Shown here: positions 21,825 through 28,723 of the stretch, piece after piece | How positions within the stretch are numbered: the first letter of the stretch is position 1 | Layout: every line of letters starts with the position of its first letter | Source of the DNA: Caulobacteraceae bacterium | GTDB lineage: Bacteria > Pseudomonadota > Alphaproteobacteria > Caulobacterales > Caulobacteraceae | DNA: 41,196 bases | NCBI GenBank assembly: GCA_947478785.1 | Contig: CANJXI010000029.1 | Location: 1-41,196, forward strand | Direction: 5' to 3' | Translations under genes and position numbers: made by a program | Notes under the pieces: generated by a model | Told to the model about the DNA's origin: nothing | The model's input: the letters and a program-made list of their open reading frames with translations, nothing else | The model's database searches: none

Positions 21825-21858
21825 CGTCCTTAAATCCCATGGTCAGATGCGAGCCTGC
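21825..21858. repeat. 34-bp direct repeat, right copy
   Basis: CGTCCTTAAATCCCATGG then TCAGATGCGAGCCTGC; one mismatch to 21121-21154. Here no gene ends in it. It leads straight into the 25-bp inverted repeat at 21853. Confidence 0.85.
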
Positions 21859-21945
21859 CGGGTCCGGTCAGTCAAGGTCCGGCCCCCGGCCGGCCGGCCC
21901 GCGGCGCGCCTCCGGCGCGGCCTTGAGTGACCGGACCCGGCAGGC
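21853..21945. repeat. long GC-rich hairpin with 25-bp arms
   Basis: The arm at 21853-21877 (GCCTGCCGGGTCCGG, then TCAGTCAAGG) is repeated inverted at 21921-21945 with one mismatch. The 43-base loop is itself GC-rich and palindromic (CCCCCGGCCGGCCGG). It lies just downstream of the low-GC cassette, so it could end its transcript or mark the edge of the inserted DNA. The remainder, up to 22057, shows no gene. Confidence 0.8.
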
Positions 21946-22057
21946 AGACTGGCCGGCATGGGTTTAGGGCTCAGGCTGCCGAGCGGCGCAGTTTCATAAA
22001 CTGTCACCATAATCCTAGATTCGTAACCCTGGTGAAAAGCCGGGCGGCGAATAGACG

Positions 22058-22642
22058 TTAGCCGAACCAATCCCGCCAAAATTTCCTAATTTTTCCGGGC
22101 TCTTTTGATGGCAACTTATACAGCTCCGACAAGTATTCCTCTGAAGTTTTTACGTTCCTCTTATAAATGAGAGAGAATAGAAAAAATGCACCACATATTG
22201 AAAAAACAGATATTCCTGCAATATCTACGAGTTTATCGTTGGCTGGGATTGGCTTTGTTATATCCATCCAGCCACCAATAGCTCCCGCAGATGATGCTAT
22301 TAATGCCCAGAAGGCACCCTGCAGCAGGTCGCTTATTTTGTGGCGAGGCATCGTGGCTAGGAGGTGTGCGTGTTCGAAGAACAAGCGGCGTACCTTTGTT
22401 GGGTCCGCGTCGATCTCTTCGAACTCTTTGTTCTGACCAGAACCGCCTCGTTTAATGTAAAGATCAACATCACCAAGGCCTGATCCGCCAATGGCAGATA
22501 TGGCAGGTTCCGGCGTCTCTTGCTCGCCCAACTCTTGCTCGACTGGTACCTCGACGAGAACGGCCCCCTCGTCAGAATTCTCGAACTCTTCGGAATTAGG
22601 GTCGGCGTTCTCTGCCACGCTACTGGTCGTTCTTCTTGCCAA
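22058..22642 (-). CDS. hypothetical two-helix membrane protein with acidic disordered N-terminus (low GC)
   Basis: Encodes 194 residues. Residues 1-60 are acidic and disordered (NADPNSEEFENSDEG, EQELGEQETPEP). A helical stretch follows (DADPTKVRRLFFEHAHLLAT), then two membrane helices: about 107-129 (LLQGAFWALIASSAGAIGGW) and about 140-162 (DIAGISVFSICGAFFLFSLI). A basic tail (YKRNVKTSEEYLSELYKL, KIRKFWRDWFG) ends the protein. I do not recognise a family. The DNA is clearly poorer in GC than its surroundings and uses codons such as TTA and ATA that are rare elsewhere here, so transfer is likely. It overlaps the upstream gene by 23 bases, so the two should be co-translated. A role as membrane effector in a two-part system is speculation. 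Confidence 0.85.
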   Translation of the reverse strand: MARRTTSSVAENADPNSEEFENSDEGAVLVEVPVEQELGEQETPEPAISAIGGSGLGDVDLYIKRGGSGQNKEFEEIDADPTKVRRLFFEHAHLLATMPRHKISDLLQGAFWALIASSAGAIGGWMDITKPIPANDKLVDIAGISVFSICGAFFLFSLIYKRNVKTSEEYLSELYKLPSKEPGKIRKFWRDWFG

Positions 22643-22991
22643 GGGCCGCTAGCGCTGCCGCAAGAGCCCCCGCCCCTGCCGGCAAAGGGGGAGCCGCCCC
22701 TCCGAAGAGACCACGGTTTGGCGAGGTCATCCTGACGTCTCCAAGCGCCCCGGTAGGGATCGCTGAGGCAAATAGATTTCCGGTGGCTTGGGCCGGAAGG
22801 GAGGTCAAAATTGAAAGCGCCAGTTCCCTTGCGTCCGCTTCGGACATCACTACAGCAGATCGATAACTCGTTGCCTGACCGGAGAAGCCCTCGGCAAAAG
22901 CTATCCTAACATTTGAGCCGGCCACGACGATTTGGAACTGGTTCACAAAGGGCGCCGCAATGCGCAGCGCGGCTGAATCGTTGTCCGCCAT
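22620..22991 (-). CDS. hypothetical protein, DUF3467-like N-terminal region
   Basis: Encodes 123 residues from ATG 22991 with AAGGAG 10 bases upstream. The first 65 residues (FVNQFQIVVAGSNVRIAFAE, then TSYRSAVVMSEADARELALS) have the strand-strand-helix rhythm of DUF3467 proteins, though the match is by eye only. The rest is Ala/Gly/Pro-rich and probably disordered. Its 3' end overlaps the start of the two-helix membrane protein by 23 bases. Together they form a compact two-gene unit of unknown function with its own candidate promoter at 23078-23107. Confidence 0.8.
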   Translation of the reverse strand: MADNDSAALRIAAPFVNQFQIVVAGSNVRIAFAEGFSGQATSYRSAVVMSEADARELALSILTSLPAQATGNLFASAIPTGALGDVRMTSPNRGLFGGAAPPLPAGAGALAAALAALGKKNDQ

Positions 22992-23077
22992 GAAGCCCGT
23001 CTCCTTTTAGGTAAGGAGAGGAATGACTCCGAAGCCCGGCGCAGCCAAGCCTCACATTCAGCTGTGGGTCACGCGAG

Positions 23078-23107
23078 TCTATAGTTCCCATGTAGGTCTT
23101 GGATCAA
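23078..23107 (-). promoter_or_regulatory. candidate sigma-70 promoter of the low-GC cassette, with overlapping inverted repeat
   Basis: Read on the minus strand: TTGATC (-35), 18 bases, TATAGA (-10), about 90 bases before the start codon at 22991. GTTCCC (23084-23089) and GGGAAC (23111-23116) form an inverted repeat reaching across the -35 region, and GTTC-N7-GGTC at 23084 is one base off a LexA site. The helicase gene starts 53 bases to the right of the -35 box, so one regulator could act on both. Confidence 0.35.
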
Positions 23108-23159
23108 AAAGGGAACATCCGGCACTGACATTCGCCCCGATTCCCGCTAACTCACCAAG

Positions 23160-25949
23160 GTGACCGCCACCCCACCCACCCTCGCCCTGGCCCCGGCCCT
23201 CGTCGTCCTCCCCGGCCCCCGCGCCGCCGTGGCCGACGCCACGTCCGCGCAGCCCCTCCGCGCCCCCGACGCCCGCGACCTCTTCGAACACCAGCCCGTC
23301 CTCGTCGCCCATGCCGCCATGACGGCGCGGCGCCTCGGCCTCAATCCGCTGCCCCGCACGCCCCGCATCTTCGACGCGCTGGAGCTCTTCGCCTTCGTCC
23401 GCCCGGCCCGCTTCTGCGCCCCCTCCGCCGCCGGCCTCGCCCAGGCGCTGGGGCTGGTCGAACCCAAGGGCGCCCAGGCGCAGGCCGCCGCCCTGCGCGA
23501 CGTCTGCAACGCCCTGCTCGCCGAACTGGCCGCCACGCCCGAGCCCTCCCGCGAGGAGGCCCTGGCCATCGCCGAGACCCTGGCGCGCGGCGGCTGGGCC
23601 TGGGGCGTGGCGGTGATCGGCGCCCTGCGCTCCGCCCCCGTCGGCAACGCCTTCCGCACCTCGGGCCTCGACGCCTGGACCCGGCTCCTCGAATGGGAGG
23701 CCGAGGCGCCCCCCGGCGAGGCGGGCTCCAAGCCCGTCGCCCCGGAGGCCGCCGCCCAGCGGCTGAAGGCGCTGCTGGCCCAGTCCGGCCTCGACGAGGC
23801 CCGCCCCACCCAGGCCGAATACGCCGCCGAGGCCGCCTTCGCCTTCCAGCCCCGCGAGCGGGAGGGCGAGCCCCGGATGATGCTGGCCGAGGCCGGCACC
23901 GGCGTCGGCAAGACGCTCGCCTACCTCGCCCCCGCATCGCTCTGGGCCGAGGCCAACGGCCCGGCCGTCTGGATCTCCACCTACACCCGCGCGCTGCAGC
24001 GCCAGATCGAGCGCGAGAGCCACGCCATCTATCCCGACCCCGTGGTGCGGGCGAAGAAGGCCGTGGTCCGCAAGGGCCGCGAGAACTACCTGTGCCTGCT
24101 GAACTTCCAGGAACAGGTGAATTCGGCCCAGCTCGGCCAGGGCGACCTGGTGGGCCTCGGGCTGGCCGCCCGCTGGGTGCGCGCCACCCGCGACGGCGAC
24201 ATGACCGGCGGCGACTTCCCGGCCTGGCTGCCGACCCTGTTCGCGATCCAGCCGTCCGCCCAGGCCAGCCCCGCCAACCTGGTCGACCGCCGGGGCGAAT
24301 GCATCCACGCCGGCTGCCAGCACTACCGCACCTGTTTCGTGGAGAAGGCGATCCGGGGCTCGCGCCGCGCCGACATCGTCATCGCCAACCATGCGCTCGT
24401 GCTGACCCAGGCCGCCTTTGATGGGGCCCGCGCCGCGCGGGGGTCCAAGGCCGACGGCGAGACCACCCAGCTCAAGCGCATCGTCTTCGACGAGGGCCAC
24501 CACCTGTTCGACGCGGCGGATTCCGCCTTCGCCGCCGCGCTGTCCGGCGCCGAGGCCGCGGAACTGCGCCGCTGGATCCGCGGGCCCGAGGGTCGTGGCC
24601 GGCGGGGCAGGGGGCTCGAGGCCCGACTGATGGAAGTCCTGGGCGACCACGACGAGGCGAAATCCGCCCTCATCGAGGCGACCCATGCCGCCGCCGCCCT
24701 GCCGGGCGAAGGCTGGTCGGGCCGCATCGCGCCCCCGGGCGGCGAGGTGAACCCCTCGGGCCCCGTCGAGCACTTCCTGGTCGCCGTGATGGAGCAGCTG
24801 CGCGCGCGGGCCGCGCCCTCCGAGGTCGGCATGGAATGCGCCGCCCGTCCCGCGCTCGACCTGGTGCGCGAGACCGCGCGGGCCGCCGCCCAGGCGCTGG
24901 CCCGCGTCGAGGCCCCGCTGGTGGCGCTGGCCCGCCAGCTCGAGGACGTGCTCGACGCCGAGGCGGGCCTCCTCGGCCCCTCGGAACGCGCCCGCATAGA
25001 AGGCGCCCTGCGCGGCCTCGACCGCCGCGCCCGCATGACGCTCCCCGCCTGGCGCTCCATGCTGCGGGCCATCGACGAGGCGGCCGAGGACGACCCCGAC
25101 TTCGTCGACTGGTTCGACGCCACCTTCCTCTACGGCCGGGTGGTCGACGCCGCCTGCCGCCGCCACTGGGTCGACCCCACCGAGCCCCTGACCAACGCCG
25201 TCATCGCGCCCGCCCACGGCGTCCTGGTCACCTCCGCGACGCTGGCCGACCCGACGCTGGACGACCCCTTCGCGCTCGCCGAGATGCGCACCGGCGCGGC
25301 CCGCCTGCCGGACCGGCCCAAGACCCTGAAGCTCGCCTCGCCCTTCGATTACGCCTCCCAGGCCAGGGCCTTCGTGGTCACCGATGTGGGTAGAGACGAC
25401 CCGCGCCAGGTGGCCGCCGCCATGCGCGAGCTGTTCCTGGCGGCCGGCGGCGGCGGGCTTGGCCTGTTCACCGCCATCCGCCGGTTGCGCGCCGTGCATG
25501 AGCGCATCGCCGCCCCTCTGGCCGACAAGGGCATCGCGCTTTACGCCCAGCACGTGGACGGGCTGGAGGCCGGCGCGCTCGTCGACATCTTCCGCGCCGA
25601 GATGGACGCCTGCCTGCTCGGCACGGATGCCGTGCGGGACGGGGTGGACGTACCCGGACGATCCCTGCGCCTGCTGGTCTTCGACCGCATCCCCTGGCCG
25701 CGCCCCGACATCCTGCACAAGGCCCGCCGCGTGCGTTTCGGGGGCAAGGGCTACGACGACGCCGTCGCCCGCGGCCGCATCGCCCAGGCCTTCGGCCGCC
25801 TGATCCGCCGGGCCGACGACAAGGGCTGCTTCGTCATGCTCGACCCCTCGTCCCCCACCCGCCTGTTCTCCAGCCTCCCCGAAGGCGTCACCCTCCAGCG
25901 CGTCAGCCTCGTCGAAGCCATCGAAGGCGTCACCGAATTCCTCAGCTGA
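23160..25949 (+). CDS. DinG/Rad3-like ATP-dependent DNA helicase with Fe-S cluster motif
   Basis: Encodes 929 residues from GTG 23160. After a roughly 220-residue N-terminal extension come the helicase motifs: Walker A AEAGTGVGKTLAYL (K251), STYTRALQRQIERE (Ia), DEGHH at 444-448 (motif II), VLVTSATLADPT (III) and the C-terminal motor ending in AQAFGRLIRRADDKG (VI). Four cysteines, C312, C381, C386 and C392, fit the iron-sulfur cluster of XPD/DinG helicases between motifs Ia and II. It probably unwinds 5'-3' and serves in repair, R-loop or replication-fork processing. A MITE-like element begins 2 bases after its stop. Confidence 0.92.
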   Translation: MTATPPTLALAPALVVLPGPRAAVADATSAQPLRAPDARDLFEHQPVLVAHAAMTARRLGLNPLPRTPRIFDALELFAFVRPARFCAPSAAGLAQALGLVEPKGAQAQAAALRDVCNALLAELAATPEPSREEALAIAETLARGGWAWGVAVIGALRSAPVGNAFRTSGLDAWTRLLEWEAEAPPGEAGSKPVAPEAAAQRLKALLAQSGLDEARPTQAEYAAEAAFAFQPREREGEPRMMLAEAGTGVGKTLAYLAPASLWAEANGPAVWISTYTRALQRQIERESHAIYPDPVVRAKKAVVRKGRENYLCLLNFQEQVNSAQLGQGDLVGLGLAARWVRATRDGDMTGGDFPAWLPTLFAIQPSAQASPANLVDRRGECIHAGCQHYRTCFVEKAIRGSRRADIVIANHALVLTQAAFDGARAARGSKADGETTQLKRIVFDEGHHLFDAADSAFAAALSGAEAAELRRWIRGPEGRGRRGRGLEARLMEVLGDHDEAKSALIEATHAAAALPGEGWSGRIAPPGGEVNPSGPVEHFLVAVMEQLRARAAPSEVGMECAARPALDLVRETARAAAQALARVEAPLVALARQLEDVLDAEAGLLGPSERARIEGALRGLDRRARMTLPAWRSMLRAIDEAAEDDPDFVDWFDATFLYGRVVDAACRRHWVDPTEPLTNAVIAPAHGVLVTSATLADPTLDDPFALAEMRTGAARLPDRPKTLKLASPFDYASQARAFVVTDVGRDDPRQVAAAMRELFLAAGGGGLGLFTAIRRLRAVHERIAAPLADKGIALYAQHVDGLEAGALVDIFRAEMDACLLGTDAVRDGVDVPGRSLRLLVFDRIPWPRPDILHKARRVRFGGKGYDDAVARGRIAQAFGRLIRRADDKGCFVMLDPSSPTRLFSSLPEGVTLQRVSLVEAIEGVTEFLS

Positions 25950-25951
25950 CT

Positions 25952-26101
25952 CCCTTTCCCCTCGATGGGGAAAGGGCCGGGGATTGGGGTGTGCGCGCTG
26001 GCGATGGGGCGATGGTTCCGTTCGACGCCGACGCCAAACCGCGCCGGTCGTCAGCTCAGCAGTCACACCCCATCCCAACCCTTCCCCATCGAGGGGAAGG
26101 G
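25952..26101. repeat. MITE-like element with hairpin-forming ends, copy B
   Basis: The left end CCCTTTCCCCTCGATGGGG and the right end TTCCCCATCGAGGGGAAGG are inverted copies of about 38 bases, each folding on itself. The interior shares GTCAGCTCAGC and CACACCCCATCCCAACCC with the copy at 12786-12928; the left halves are less alike. Confidence 0.75.
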
Positions 26102-26135
26102 CTTCCGGACGGAACGCTCCGGCCCCTCATCGGTT

Positions 26136-26166
26136 AAGCTCCGACAAGGCTTTTTAAAAAGCTCCG
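26136..26166 (+). promoter_or_regulatory. palindrome and direct repeats just upstream of the PRC-barrel gene
   Basis: GCTTTTTAAAAAGC (26149-26162) is a perfect 14-bp palindrome and AAGCTCCG occurs twice (26136-26143, 26159-26166). The run ends in the GGAG of the ribosome-binding site before ATG 26177, so this is a likely operator or 5' leader structure. Confidence 0.4.
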
Positions 26167-26176
26167 GAGAAATCCC

Positions 26177-26551
26177 ATGGACGCTCCCACCTCCACCCAT
26201 GACCTGATCATGTCCAGCCGGGTCACCGGCACGCCGGTGTTCAACCGGGCCGGCGACCGGATCGGCCACATCGACGACCTTTCCGTGAACAAGGTCTCCG
26301 GCCAGGTGGCCTACGCGATCATCTCGTTCGGCGGCTTCCTCGGCGTCGGCAAGCAGATGCACCCGGTGCCCTGGTCGGTGCTCGACTACGACACCTCGAA
26401 GGGCGGCTACGTCGTTCCGATGGACAAGGCGGAGCTGGAAAAGGCCCCGTCGCTTGGCCCCGAGGACCTGGAGAAGCTCGGCGCCGGCGATGTCGCCTGG
26501 CGCGACACCATGCTCGCCTACTACACCCCCTTCGGCATGACGCCGTTCTAG
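26177..26551 (+). CDS. PRC-barrel domain protein
   Basis: Encodes 124 residues, with GGAGAA upstream. The PRC-barrel fold covers about residues 12-85: SSRVTGTPVFNRAGDRIGHI, DDLSVNKVSGQVAYAIISFG and GGFLGVGKQMHPVPWSVLDY. A helical tail follows (DKAELEKAPSLGPEDLEKL). In Alphaproteobacteria these small stand-alone proteins are often stress-induced and cytoplasmic. The ligand or RNA/protein partner is unknown. It is preceded by a palindromic leader and followed by a strong hairpin, so it is probably a single-gene unit. Confidence 0.92.
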   Translation: MDAPTSTHDLIMSSRVTGTPVFNRAGDRIGHIDDLSVNKVSGQVAYAIISFGGFLGVGKQMHPVPWSVLDYDTSKGGYVVPMDKAELEKAPSLGPEDLEKLGAGDVAWRDTMLAYYTPFGMTPF

Positions 26552-26567
26552 GGCGGTCGCGACCCCA

Positions 26568-26603
26568 ATCCGCTCTTCCCCGCTTTCGCGGGGATGAGCG
26601 GAT
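26568..26603. terminator. 36-bp hairpin after the PRC-barrel gene
   Basis: ATCCGCTCTTCCCCGC, TTTC loop, GCGGGGATGAGCGGAT: 16-bp arms with one mismatch, starting 17 bases after the stop. The same arm is part of the larger element at 41059-41183, so it is a solo half of a dispersed repeat that may serve as terminator. Confidence 0.6.
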
Positions 26604-26616
26604 GTGATTCCGAATT

Positions 26617-26631
26617 GTTCCCCTATTGTTC
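26617..26631 (+). promoter_or_regulatory. candidate LexA (SOS) box
   Basis: GTTC-CCCTATT-GTTC, within ATTGTTCCCCTATTGTTCCC, is an exact match to the alphaproteobacterial LexA pattern GTTC-N7-GTTC, with the extra flanking TT and AT-rich centre seen in good sites. It ends 51 bases before the ATG at 26683, a usual place for repression. The preceding gene is on the same strand and ends 65 bases before it, so the target should be the exported protein gene. Confidence 0.6.
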
Positions 26632-26682
26632 CCTGCATTCCGGTTGTGCTAAGGCTCGGCTTCGCAACCGCAGGGAGCCCCG

Positions 26683-27669
26683 ATGCGCCTGTTCCTCACC
26701 CTCGCCGCGGCCCTGGCCGTCCTGCTCGCCCCGCCGCCCGCCCTGGCGGCCGCCAAGGACGCGGTGCTGAACAAGGAGGGCTTCTGGGGGATCGACGTCG
26801 ACGGCGACGCCTGCGCCGCCAGCATGACGCTGCAGGGCGGGACGATCTTTCTGCTGCGCGCCCAGGAGGGCCGGGTCACCTTCGGCCTGTTCTCCCGGAA
26901 GCCCATCGCCTGGGGCAAGGCCGGGCGGATCGAGACCGAGGCCTACGGCTTCGACTTCGCCCCGAGCTACGGGGAGGAGGCTTCCACGCTCTTCTACAAC
27001 GGCGACTTCGATGCCCGCGCGCTCGCCGCGCTCCGGCTCGCCCGCCAGGCGCGGATCCTGATCGACGGCCGGCCGGTCGCGGCGATGACCCTGGAAGGCA
27101 CCGGCTTCGAGGGCGCGCTGGACGGGGTGATCGCCTGTTCCAGGGGCCAGGCCGGCTGGTGGGGCGCGGGCTACAGGCCCGGCGCCCCGCCCGACGCTGC
27201 GGCCGGAGCCGGCGCCGGCCTGACCGGCGAGGCGGCGGACCGCCCCGCCATGAACAAGCAAGGCTACTGGGCGCTGGAGGCGGGGGACGGATACTATTGC
27301 GTCGCCACCGCGCGGGTCGGCGAGGATCGCGTGCTCCAGATCGTGGCCAATGGCGACGATGTCGGTTTCGCGGTCGGCGGCGAAGGCAAGCTGCCCCGCG
27401 GCCGCGCCGGCAAGGCGGAGACCGACGCCTACGCCTTCGCGTTCACGCCGAGGTTCGACGGCGACGACCTGATGACCACGGTCCGGCCGATCGACAGCCA
27501 GGCGCTCGACGCCCTGCGCCGCGCCAAGCGGCTTCGCCTCACGGTCGACGGCCGCGAACTGATGGACGCCGACCTCGAGGACACCGGTTTCCCCGAACTC
27601 CTGGACTCCGCGCTCGCCTGCTCCGCCGGCAAGCCCGGCTGGTGGGGCGAGGGCGCCAAGGCCCGCTGA
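26683..27669 (+). CDS. secreted protein with two tandem copies of an unknown domain
   Basis: Encodes 328 residues with a signal peptide (1-24, ending PPALAAAK) and an AGGGAG site upstream. Two homologous units of about 135 residues follow. Each starts with NKEGFWGI or NKQGYWAL, has a first cysteine (GDACAAS, YYCVAT), GRIETEAYGFDFAP or GKAETDAYAFAFTP, an L-D-G-R strand and GTGFEGAL or DTGFPELL. Each ends with a second cysteine and ACS then GWWG. A Gly/Ala linker joins them. The two cysteines per unit could form one disulfide each in the periplasm. I do not recognise the domain. A candidate LexA box lies just upstream. Confidence 0.8.
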   Translation: MRLFLTLAAALAVLLAPPPALAAAKDAVLNKEGFWGIDVDGDACAASMTLQGGTIFLLRAQEGRVTFGLFSRKPIAWGKAGRIETEAYGFDFAPSYGEEASTLFYNGDFDARALAALRLARQARILIDGRPVAAMTLEGTGFEGALDGVIACSRGQAGWWGAGYRPGAPPDAAAGAGAGLTGEAADRPAMNKQGYWALEAGDGYYCVATARVGEDRVLQIVANGDDVGFAVGGEGKLPRGRAGKAETDAYAFAFTPRFDGDDLMTTVRPIDSQALDALRRAKRLRLTVDGRELMDADLEDTGFPELLDSALACSAGKPGWWGEGAKAR

Positions 27670-27764
27670 GCCACGGGTCGGCGCCTCTGGCCTTCAAGTC
27701 AAAAAATTCATATAAAACAAATAGTTAGTTTTCTAAACGGGGGCTGTCTCTCCGATGTCTTATA

Positions 27765-28616
27765 TTAAGCCGCCGCCCGCTCGAAGATGTCCGCCGGCCA
27801 CGGCGAGGCGTAGGGAGTGACGCCCAGCCTGGCGCGGACCTCGTCCACCGGCCGGTCCCAGAGCTTGGGCCAGTTGACGCCCATCAGCGGCGGCGCCGTG
27901 CGCCCGTGGGCCCAGGCGCTGAGGATGGTGTCGAGCAGCAGCGGCCCGCCCTCCGGGGCCTCGTAGGCCACCCTGGCCAGCGTCAGGCCCAGGAACATCG
28001 CCGCGTGGTGGCTTCCGGACTGGGCGAGCTGGAAGCCCATCGCCGCCACCTCGTGCAGCTTGGTGGCCTGGTAGCCGGCGACCAGCCTGCGCGCCTCGCC
28101 GGCCAGCACCTCGGGATCGCCGCCCAGCGCGCCCAGCGCCGCGCCGAGCGAGCGGGCCAGGGCCTGCGGCGTGAACGCCTGGGCGCGGCTTTCCGCAACC
28201 CCCGGATAGGCCCGCGCCGCCGCCGTCGCCCGCGCCGCCGCCCGCGGCGAGACCAGGCCCTCCAGGTCGGCGGTCCTGGGCGCGGCCTTCGCCGTCCCCA
28301 GACCGCCCGGCTCGGCCAGCAGCGCCCAGAAGGCCTGCCAGAACACCGCCGGGATCGGCTCGTCCGGGCTCTGGACGACACGGATATGCGGCCCGCCCAC
28401 CGCCGCGCCCAGCCAGCCCTCGGCGGCGGCGTCGTAGGTTCCCGCCGCCCGCTCCGGGGCCGCGGCCGCCGCATGTAGCAGGAGCGCCGCCAGCGCCTTC
28501 AGGTCGGCGGCGTCGGGGCGGGCCTTCAGCCGGGCGGCCAGCGCCCTGGCCGCCGCGTCCTCCGCGCCGGCCTGCGCCAGCGCCGCGAAACCGGCCCGGT
28601 CCTCCTCGACGTTCAT
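27765..28616 (-). CDS. hypothetical Ala-rich helical protein
   Basis: Encodes 283 residues with no signal peptide or membrane segment. It is strongly helical and alanine-rich, with possible TPR/SEL1-like periodicity (FAALAQAGAEDAAARALAAR; AALLLHAAAAAPERAAGTYD). Better conserved-looking parts are AVGGPHIRVVQSPDEPIPAV, GYQATKLHEVAAMGFQLAQS and VNWPKLWDRPVDEVRARLG. I do not recognise a family. It diverges from the prephenate dehydrogenase gene across 107 bases. The roughly 95 bases after its stop are AT-rich and have no visible gene. Confidence 0.75.
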   Translation of the reverse strand: MNVEEDRAGFAALAQAGAEDAAARALAARLKARPDAADLKALAALLLHAAAAAPERAAGTYDAAAEGWLGAAVGGPHIRVVQSPDEPIPAVFWQAFWALLAEPGGLGTAKAAPRTADLEGLVSPRAAARATAAARAYPGVAESRAQAFTPQALARSLGAALGALGGDPEVLAGEARRLVAGYQATKLHEVAAMGFQLAQSGSHHAAMFLGLTLARVAYEAPEGGPLLLDTILSAWAHGRTAPPLMGVNWPKLWDRPVDEVRARLGVTPYASPWPADIFERAAA

Positions 28617-28723
28617 GATGCTTGCTGATGCCCCTTACGGTTGTAGTGGACACCGGTCACATTGCGGCTTTGTGTCGGGCTTGGCCATTTGCCCGCCGGC
28701 TCCCGCCACGTTAGGGAGCGGCC

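Noticed and set aside
21843..22079. 78-codon minus-strand frame ending in the same QARI codons as the gene at 21139
   Set aside because: It runs through the GC-rich hairpin and the 34-bp repeat; the shared C-terminus comes from the repeat, and nothing else looks coding.
23079..26078. 999-codon open frame on the minus strand
   Set aside because: Antisense to the helicase gene with all its motifs; composition is GGxxG/LGLG-type noise.
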